From contig NC_065556.1 of the NCBI RefSeq assembly GCF_022605725.1, positions 1,364,001 through 1,428,000 of the forward strand: 64,000 nucleotides of DNA. Direction: 5' to 3'. The notes under the pieces were generated by a model. The model was not told the origin of the DNA. It was given only the letters and a program-made list of their open reading frames with translations, and made no database searches. The position numbers and the translations under genes were made by a program. Each line of letters starts with the position of its first letter. The stretch's first letter is position 1. This stretch comes from Anthonomus grandis grandis. Taxonomy: Eukaryota > Arthropoda > Insecta > Coleoptera > Curculionidae. Positions 56,450 through 64,000 of this stretch are shown in pieces.

Positions 56450-56930
56450 CGACCTACAATCTTATTGTGTGGACTGGTATCTTGAGAGATCATATTGATT
56501 TATTTATTTTGGATGGAACCTTGTTTTATTTATATAATTCTTAATGCTAAAAATTACTTTGAAGTTCTGCAAGACGTTATTAATCGTAGAATAAGTAACT
56601 TGAACAAGATGATAACTTTCTAGAAATATAACTGATGTTTCAACGAACTAGCGCACGACCACATTATGCTGCTGCCGTTCGTAATTTTTTGAATGACGTA
56701 TTTCCTAAATGACTGACCTGCTCAATCTCCCAATCTTACCCCTTTGGAATTTTTATTATAGGGTCATCTAAAAACGAAGTCTTTGCCAGAAAGCCTGACT
56801 TCCTTGAAGCTCATTGAAATAGAATTGTTAAGAATGTCAATTAATAACGATGAAAATGTTCTCTAATATGCGCAGACTGTCAATAAGTGTCCCCTCAATA
56901 TTAAATTTGTGTTGGCTCGTTTTTATTTAA
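56450..56930 (+). pseudogene. DD41D-type transposase remnant with glutamate at the third position
   Basis: About 56,500 reads FILDGTLFYLYNS-like text, about 56,640-56,710 SARPHYAAAVRNFLNDVFPK, and 56,735-56,800 SPNLTPLEFLL then a stop and GHLKTKS. The aspartate in QDGA is no longer visible. E occupies the third position, as in the copy at 40,594-41,639. Strongly decayed, no TIRs found. Confidence 0.6.
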
Positions 56931-56934
56931 GCAG

Positions 56935-57915
56935 TTAATTTTTCAAGATTTTTCGGGTGGAGGAAAACTAAATGTTGGTGTATTACTGATAATCATAAAT
57001 GCGATTATGCATTGCAAATTCAATAAACAGTTTCATATAACTTTTTTATTTTTGAGTGTTATGTATTGGGTTTTTAGTTGCTTGTTTAATAGCTTACTGA
57101 TTTCTTATAAGAAATGAAATTTTACAGAACCCTTAGTAAAATTACGTAACTTAGACATTACCTACCAAATACAATTATTTTCATTTAAGTAAAATTTAAG
57201 AAACATTTTATATGACACACACAAAGGTGCCAACTCAATTTCTTTTAGTTAAAATAAAATTGGTACACTAAAATAAATTTTTGGCTTTAGTCCTTTTGGC
57301 TCCTAAACTTAAAAACAAGTAGATTATAACTCCTAATAAAGACATATGAAATGCTAAAATATTAAGACAAACTTAAACGAGCTCATCTTTGTCTTCTCAG
57401 TTCCTCTCTTATTTTAACGACCTAATTATCCTAACTGGGCACAACACTTCGTTACAAGTATTCAAAGCATTTATCTTTATTAAGAATCTTGAAGGGAACT
57501 AGCTAAATTAATTATTTCATGACATGCTTTTAGTAGTCTTTAACATAATAAACTATAATTAGGAAACAGTTTTGTATAAAATTTAAGAATCTCTGCTATA
57601 TTAAATAGGTAATATGGTAAAAGAGGTACCTAAATATTTTTATTAAAAATTTAGTAAAACAATTTCCACAATATTCCTCTATGATTTGATTCCTTAAATC
57701 TTGATTTACGTTTTTATCTTTTTTCTTTAAGTCTTTTTGGCGTAATCAGAGGCTTATACCCGCTATTTAATTAAACCCAAAAGTCAGAATTAATACTTTG
57801 ACCGCCATGTGTATATTTGAGTATACACGATGTAAGTGATAAGATGACCCATTTGTATCTATGAAATAATAAAAATTTTGTTCGAACCTATTCCTCAGAT
57901 TTTCAAGCTTGTCTT
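56935..57915. other. Gene-free AT-rich stretch
   Basis: No coding sequence or structural feature recognised. Confidence 0.5.
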
Positions 57916-57922
57916 CTGTTAT

Positions 57923-58140
57923 TTATCCGCGTTCAGTCATAATTAGCTTCCGAAGATCTTGAATGTAATCTAGCTTCATACTAAGAACATTATTTTTTAC
58001 ATGCCCCCAAAAAAAGTAATCTAAAGGACTTAGGTCTAGAGATCTGGACGATCGATCCATTAATTCAAGAACTAGGTATCCAAAAAGTGTAGTATTAGAG
58101 CCACATAGTGCGGTGATGTACCACGGCATTGAAAATAAAT
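57923..58140 (-). pseudogene. DD41D-type transposase C-terminal fragment
   Basis: The minus strand reads FQCRGTSPHYVALILHFLDT, then (in another frame) RSLDLSPLDYFFWGHVKNNV. This is the second and third catalytic region of a Tc1/mariner-type transposase. QDG has become CRG, so the second aspartate is lost; the third is kept (PLDYFF). Only about 70 codons survive. Confidence 0.7.
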
Positions 58141-58341
58141 GCCATTTTCATTATAGTTAACATTATTTTCTATTTTGGAAATTTGTGGCTCTGTTGTATT
58201 TTGTAACATGTCTAAGCTTTGCTTGTTCAGTTTTCAGGAATGAAGAAAAGTCGTATAATACAATTGTCGATAGTTATGTCTATTTTCAATACCATGTCAA
58301 TGGAATATATACTAATTCAAGACACAAAAAGACTTGCGTTA

Positions 58342-59083
58342 TCTATATATATAAAAGATTTTGTCCTGACTGACTGACTCATCATCGCAGAGCCCAAACT
58401 ACAATAGCTAGAAACGTGAAATTTTGCCAACGGGTTCCTTTTATAATGTAGGCACCGGATAAGAACGGATTTTTCGAAATTCCACCGATAAGGGGTAAAA
58501 AATAGGAAAATTGTTACCCGTGACCTCGAGAACTAAGGGAGCGTGGCTTCGGAGTTTGAACGGAGACTGCCCGCACCAAGGCGTCGCAGGCATCAACTTA
58601 AAAAAAAAATTAACTGCAACAATGTTTTTTTATAATGTAGGACCCGGATACGAACGAACTTTTTAAAATTCCACCGATAAGGGGTGTTAGCGATATGATA
58701 AATATCGCATAGCGGCATAAAACTGATTAATAAATACGATTGAAAAAGTGCCTCTGTATTATTTATATTTTGGTAGACATAACAACAAGGCGGGTCCATG
58801 CGAGACTGATACCCGAGAGGTGACTCAACTCAGTCTTATCGCTCCCTCTGCATCTAACGAATCATTTTTAAGATTATTTGTGTCTTGGTTTTATAATAAT
58901 TATATTATATTAATCGCGCCCCTTGACCTCGAGAAAAACGACGTGGCAATTGTGGGTTGCATGTACTATCAATGAGGCGAGGCTTCGGATTTTATTTTTG
59001 TGTATTGTGGGTTGTGTTTACTATTATTAGAGGCCTTCTTTTCTTTTATTTTCACGCAAGCAACGCCGCGGGCATTTAGCTAG
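58342..59083 (+). mobile_element. Non-autonomous Helitron, 742 bp
   Basis: Starts TCTATATATATAAAAG directly after an A (58,341) and ends GCATTTAGCTAG directly before a T (59,084). A TC start, CTAG end and insertion between A and T are the Helitron hallmarks. A GC-rich CGCCGCGGGC with palindromic CCGCGG lies about 10 bp from the end, where the 3' hairpin is expected. Internally a block (TAATGTAGG, CGGAT, CCACCGATAAGGGGT) is repeated at 58,436-58,497 and 58,630-58,686. No Rep/helicase coding sequence. Confidence 0.85.
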
Positions 59084-59094
59084 TTGGTTATACT

Positions 59095-60048
59095 ATACCC
59101 AGTGGTTCAGAGAAAATAAAATGTCATTAAATATAGATAAATGTCAAATTCTCACCTTCACAAGAAAAATGCAATTTATACATTTTGATTACAAAATTGA
59201 TAATTTATCGTTAACTAGGAAAAGTAAATTTAGGGATCTTGGAGTCTGTTTTCAAACAAATCTCAAATTTAAGCAACACTATGAAACTATTGTAAACAAA
59301 GCATATAGGCTTCTTGGTTTTGTAATAAGAAATACAAAATATTTTAAAGAAATAAAATCAATAATAATTCTGTACAACTCACTAGTCAGACCGGTCTTGG
59401 AGTATGCCTCAGTTCTCTGGGCACCTAAAGCAATGGTGCATATTAATATGATTGAAAGGAACCAAAAAAGATTTTTAAGATACCTGTACTTAAGAACACA
59501 TAATGCATATCCTTATATGATCTCCTATAATAGTATGCTAATTGAATTTAAAATGGTACGATTGAGTGTTAGGCGTAATATGAATGATGTCTTATTTATT
59601 TACTACATAACTAACAACTTAAAATATAAGAACTGTTCTTTAATTAATCATCTATCAGTTGCTGTTCCTAAAATCAATTTGAGAATAAGAAATAACAATC
59701 TTTTCCAGTGTTCACCCTCAAGTTGTTCGCCATTTAATAGAATGATGCAAGAATGTAATAATTATATACAAAAATATGATATAGATCTCTTTAATATTAG
59801 TATTCGCCAAATTAAGACTGATTTTGTATCCTTATCTGATTAATCATTTACTTGTTAATCTGTTTCTTTTGTTTTTGATTTTTAATTGTAAGTAGGTATA
59901 TTTTATTAAATGTTATTAGTTTTAGTGTATGTTTAGTTTCATCATTATTATTGGTTTTCCTTTTTCTTTCTGCAAGCCAGTAAGCACTCCCACATATAAT
60001 TACATTTCAAATGTGTTTGTAAGAGTATAAATAAATAAATAAATGAAA
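59095..60048 (+). pseudogene. Non-LTR RT 3' part with TAAA-repeat tail
   Basis: 59,121-59,843 is one uninterrupted 240-codon frame from the region after the catalytic box to the protein end: WFRENKMSLNIDKCQILTFT (palm end), LTRKSKFRDLGVCFQTNLKF (the usual YLG/LGV region), YRLLGFVIRNTKYF, and NSLVRPVLEYASVLWAP. The stop at 59,841 is followed by about 180 bp of 3' sequence and a run of TAAA units at about 60,028-60,046. The upstream part, including FADD, is absent; the Helitron adjoins just upstream. Similar thumb and tail to 1290-2224. The open frame makes this the best-preserved copy of that family here. Confidence 0.85.
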
Positions 60049-60062
60049 AGAACAAGTAAAAA

Positions 60063-60480
60063 ATGTAACTAGCAAAATTAGAAAATTAATGTTTAAATTT
60101 TATAAAGTGAGAAATATTCTGGTAAATAATTTTCTTTCATCTACGTATAGGACTTTAGTAAAATCTATTTTAAATTATAGCATTGTTGTTTGGGATGGCG
60201 CAGGGAGAAAGATTTTAAAAAAACTTGAAATTAAATTATAAAAGTAATATTAATTAAGCATAAAAAGTAGCCAAGTGAACAATTATACAAAGAAAGCGGT
60301 TTATTTTATATTAAAGCTATAGAAGCTTTATGCTACAGATAGCGTTTTACAGACAAAATATTACACATGAACAGAATACTAGAGTTATAGCTTAAGACCA
60401 TATTCCTCCACAAAGCCTTGAACATATAGTATATCAACAGCATATATACTCTGTGGGACCAAAAGTCTAAAATCTAAATC
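60063..60480 (+). pseudogene. Non-LTR RT C-terminal fragment
   Basis: The plus strand reads SKIRKLMFKFYKVRNILVNN, then STYRTLVKSILNYSIVVWDG, then ILKKLEIKL followed by a stop and HKK...PSEQLYKESGLFYIKAIE. This is the (L/I)xYxxxxWG region and tail of a non-LTR RT, different from the preceding element. Several stops are present. Confidence 0.65.
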
Positions 60481-60489
60481 TAAAAATGT

Positions 60490-61950
60490 AAAATTATAAA
60501 GTAGCAATAAAATAATAAAATGGAATGGTACCATCTACATACATACTTAACCTAGATTCAAATTATATAAATATAATGTAAATAATGCATACATAGCATC
60601 TAAGTTGCAATTATGCATTTAGTACGTAGTTAATTTAGTTGTCATGATTAAGGACTTATCTTGGGTAAAAATGGGTTATAAACATGTATATTAATTATTA
60701 ATTCATTTATTAGAAGTAAATTAGTAGTTTGTTTAATACTTACTCACTTTGTATTTTTTCCATTGCTGCTTATTAAAAAAGAAATAAATCAATATTTGAA
60801 AGCTAAATAGCCGTCAAGAAAAGCCTATTACATAAAATACATAAAAGATTAACAACACTTCTAGGGTATAAGCTTTGCTATCAGATATTTACAATTACCG
60901 TTTGAGTGAAACTAAAACACTTAGCAATAATATTAATTATAAAAGCTTCAAGACCGTCATTCATCTTAAAAGATATATTTTTTTATATATTAAATAATTA
61001 GAAATAGAAAAATCATACATAAATTACTCTAACAAAATTTGCAGGTAAGTCTGCCAATGATTAATTATTATTATTCTATTATCATAAAACGTGTATAGCC
61101 TTTTATTAATAACTGACAATCTCTAAAATATATAAAAATCTTCACACTTCGCTCCATTTAATAAACAAATATTCATAAAGAAAAACATAAACATTCCGAG
61201 ATACTGTTTTAGTTAAAAATATTAACATTTTCTTACGCAATAATGCACTTCTTATTTAAAAGACAGATGAAAGAATAACATATTTGGATTTTAATATGAT
61301 ACTTAAGGGAATAAATATTGAATTAATGATTAGCAAAATCGGCAAAATAAAATTCTTAAATTGTGCTCTTTTAAGTTATGCTTTATATGCATAACTTAAA
61401 TAAATATTGTTTTTACCTATAAAGGTGCTACTTATGTAATGTGAATAACTTTATGGGGACTTTAAGAGCCTAAACTATCCCGATTTTAGCAAACCTAATT
61501 CAGATGTATGGAACAAAATAACTATACAGGACACTAATATTGTTTAATGATATTTCTACGCTAATGATTACTAAATATATATGCATATAATAACAATAAA
61601 GCCAAAAAATTGAAAATGTTAAATAATTAAATGTGTTTTGTAAATTGTGTTAAATAATTAAATCTGTTTTGCTTAAAGTTTCTTTGTATTCAGTAGCATA
61701 GTACAAACACGACAAAAATAAAGTAAATAAGTGTTTAATTTACTTAACTCGGTGTTCATTAAAAGGGAAAAATGTATATGTATGTATGTGTATATAATTA
61801 TAGATAGTTGTTAGGTTTAATTTTGTTTTTTTTTTCTCTTTTTTTTTTGTAAGCATATACTCCGTATTCTAACCCTTTTTCCTTTTTTTTTCTCCCTTTC
61901 CTGTACTTACTTATCTTAATTGTTTAACAAAAAATTTTATATTTTGCTTT
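60490..61950. other. Gene-free AT-rich stretch
   Basis: No coding sequence supported. A palindrome lies at 61,370-61,405. T-rich and C/T-rich runs at 61,805-61,910 precede the next element and may be part of its 5' untranslated sequence. Confidence 0.45.
61370..61405. repeat. Palindrome AAGTTATGC / GCATAACTT, copy 2
   Basis: TTTAAGTTATGCTTTATATG followed by CATAACTTAAATAAA; arms of 11 bp. Nearly the same sequence as 54,318-54,346. Confidence 0.6.
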
Positions 61951-61956
61951 AAAATT

Positions 61957-62619
61957 ATGTTTTCATGTGCACACATTAACGCAAGGTCCATCTTAAATAA
62001 TTTTAATATTTTTCAAGTACATGTAGATAGTTATCAATAAGATTTGATTGGGGCTTCAGAGACATGGTTACATACAGGGGTTACCAACGAAGTCATAGAA
62101 TTGCAAAATTATAGTCTCATACGGCAAGATCGATTAAGCAGGGAAGGTGGTAGAGCTGTTTATGTAAAATCATGTATCGACTATCGTGAAGTTCTTAAGA
62201 AAACATGCGATTATCTTGAGCATGTCTGGATCGAATTAAAAGTAAATAATCAAAAAGTTTTAATTGGTAATATATATCGTCCTCCCAAGAGCGACATACA
62301 TCTATTCTATTCCTGTCTTGAAAATATTATGACCGACTTTTATGTTAACTATGAGTCTATTTTACTTTTGGGTGACTTTAATATACATTTTTTAGATTTG
62401 AATTTTAAGGAATCATTAAGCGAAATTACTGAATTATATGGTTTGCAACAGCTTATAACTGACCCTACCAGAATATCCAACACCACTATGTCTTTAATTG
62501 ATTTACTTTTCTCAAATTTAGAGTCGGTGGAGAATTGTGGAATAAGGGATATTGAAATATCGGATCATATGCTAATTTACTGCAACAAAACTTTGATATA
62601 CCTAAGCTCCAATTTATAA
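61957..62619 (+). pseudogene. Non-LTR endonuclease domain (one in-frame stop)
   Basis: Start ATG at 61,957 (MFSCAHINARSILNNFNIFQ); one TAA at 62,038-62,040; then open to 62,619. It is an apurinic-like endonuclease that nicks the target DNA for reverse transcription. Motifs: HINARSI, ASETWL (about residue 31), GGRAVYVK, IGNIYRPP, LLGDFNIHF, SLIDLLFSN and SDHMLIYC, so the metal-binding and catalytic boxes (N, E, D/N, SDH) are all present. It is the N-terminal domain of ORF2; no ORF1 is visible upstream. Continues into 62,730-64,000. Confidence 0.88.
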
Positions 62620-62730
62620 TTTCACTTATAGAAATTTACAAAATATCAACACTTGTTTATTTGAGTCTGATATTGAATCGATTCCCTGGCATAATATGTA
62701 CAATATGGCCGATTTAAATAATAAAGTTTT

Positions 62731-64000
62731 TTTTTTACTCAATCTTTATTAGAATTAATTAACTTACATGCTTCTATAAAAAACGTAAAGGATAAAACTA
62801 GACCATATTGCCCCTGGATTACTCCTAATATTAGATTTATACAAAGACTTCGCAACTCAGCTTTACGTAAATTTAGAAACACCAAAAGTTGCGAGGATTG
62901 GGAAAATTATAAGCAGTACAGAAATCTTGCAACTAGTTCAATTAGGGCGGAAAAAAAGGCATACCTGGCTCACAGATTTAGAGTATGTAATAACAAAGAA
63001 ACATGGCAAGAACTTAATAAACTAAATATTTCTAATAAATCAAATGTACAACTTCCTCCTCTTATGCAAGATGTAGATAAACTTAATTTTTTTTTTCTAA
63101 TATTAACAAAAACAATAATAACCCTGACGAAGAATTTGTTGGGTATTTTAAAAAACATAGGTTAAATTATTTGGCTGAATTTAAATTTAATTTGGTAACA
63201 CAAGATATAATAATAAATTACTTAAAATCTATTAAATCTAAAGCATTTGGCGCTGATCAATTAAACATTACCCTGATTTTGCTTTGTTGTCCTGCCATAA
63301 TTAAACCACTCACTCATATTATAAACGTATGTTTAGAACAAAACGGCTTTCCCGATCAATGGAAAGAAGCCAATGTTATTCCTTTGCCCAAAATAAAAAA
63401 TCCTGTTGAATTTAATGGTGTTCGCTTAATATCTGTACTTCCTATACTATCAAAAATATTAGAAAAAGTTATGGAGTATCAAATATTTCAATATTTAAAT
63501 GTAAATAATTTAATTCCTAAATACCAGTCTGGGTTTCGTAAGGGGTATAGTTGTGCAACCGCTTTATCTAAAGTGACTGATGATATTTTTAAGGAACTTG
63601 ATAAAAATAAAGCTACGGTGTTGATTCTCTTAGATTTTTCTAAAGCCTTTGACATGGTAAATCACAAAATATTACTGGCTATATTAGAATATATGGGTTT
63701 TGCTGAGTCTGCGTTGGCATTGGAGTCTTGTTTCTTGTTTAATCGAAAACAAAGAGTAGTGCTTAATAACAATAAATCAAATGCACTGGATGTTACCTCT
63801 GGGGTACCCGAAGGTAGCATTCTTGGTCCTTTGTTTTATACTCTTTATACTTCACAAATTACTAAAAAAAATTTACACTGTAAGCACCATTGCTATGCAG
63901 ATGACACCCAGCTATTTTATTCATTTCATCACACTAATGTTGTCCAAGCTAATCAATATATAAATGAGGATTTAAATACCTTAAATGTAGAAACTCAAAA
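62731..64000 (+). pseudogene. Non-LTR reverse transcriptase, frameshifted, runs off the window
   Basis: Two frames. 62,731-63,100: INLHASIKNVKDKTRPYCPW, RLRNSALRKFRNTKSCEDWE, KAYLAHRF. A slip in the T-run near 63,090 moves to the frame 63,102-64,000, open for about 299 codons to the window end. RT motifs: FGADQLNITL (fingers), VIPLPKIKNPVEFNGVRLIS, YQSGFRKGYSCATALS, LILLDFSKAFDMVNHKILL (first catalytic Asp), SGVPEGSILGPLLYTLYT (E where Q is usual) and CYADDTQLFYSF (catalytic YADD intact). Same family style as 22,666-23,195. A CR1/Jockey-like element of which about 2 kb is visible; thumb and 3' end lie outside. Confidence 0.88.

Noticed and set aside
56256..56498. 80-codon plus-strand frame
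   Set aside because: Overlaps the start of a decayed transposase remnant in a different frame and has no recognisable domain.

Overview
The window is AT-rich eukaryotic nuclear DNA, almost certainly from an insect. The evidence is the set of mobile-element families: DD41D (rosa-type, DUF4817-like) Tc1/mariner elements, a mariner, piggyBac, a ZBED5-like hAT, a Helitron, Ty3/gypsy, Jockey/CR1-like and RTE-like non-LTR elements, and a pogo/psq-type helix-turn-helix fragment. I lean towards a beetle but nothing here proves it. I see no host housekeeping gene, no tRNA or rRNA gene and no CRISPR. Nearly every protein-like stretch belongs to a transposon or to a transposon-like multicopy family, so this reads as a nested repeat-rich intergenic block.

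Layout: 0-8 kb holds dispersed repeats with two opposed non-LTR reverse transcriptase (RT) remnants (1.3-3.5 kb). 8.3-10.4 kb is a DD41D element with long terminal inverted repeats (TIRs). 10.66-15.99 kb is a second DD41D element containing a MITE (11.4-12.0 kb) and a piggyBac (12.54-14.98 kb, TTAA-flanked). 16.1-23.2 kb is a minus-strand non-LTR element split by a complete Ty3/gypsy LTR retrotransposon (16,591-22,665) whose 495-bp LTRs are identical and whose gag and pol are open. 23.4-24.8 kb and 29.6-33.2 kb are copies of a long dispersed repeat ending in a psq-type HTH coding fragment; the second is split by a poly(A)-tailed non-LTR element. 27.1-28.0 kb is an internally deleted mariner. 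33.6-37.8 kb is a hAT element split by a DD41D element that itself carries an inverted copy of part of that hAT.

39.9-41.7 kb is a decayed DD41D copy with a head-to-head partial copy. 41.8-44.5 kb holds RTE-like remnants. 46.9-48.1 kb is a DD41D transposase frame broken by two stop codons. 49.1-51.0 kb is one RT remnant invaded by another. 51.26-53.38 kb (minus strand) is an intron-containing, transposase-like gene with a run of six very short exons, all multiples of three and all in the same intron phase. 54.4-56.1 kb is a sister copy of the 33.8-kb DD41D element. 56.4-58.2 kb has two small transposase remnants. 58.34-59.08 kb is a non-autonomous Helitron. 59.1-60.5 kb has two RT remnants. 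61.96 kb to the end is a non-LTR element with endonuclease and RT domains that runs out of the window.

Functionally the only element that looks able to move on its own is the gypsy element. The piggyBac and two DD41D copies keep recognisable termini but have broken frames; deleted or solo-TIR copies (mariner, MITE, Helitron) would depend on proteins supplied from elsewhere.
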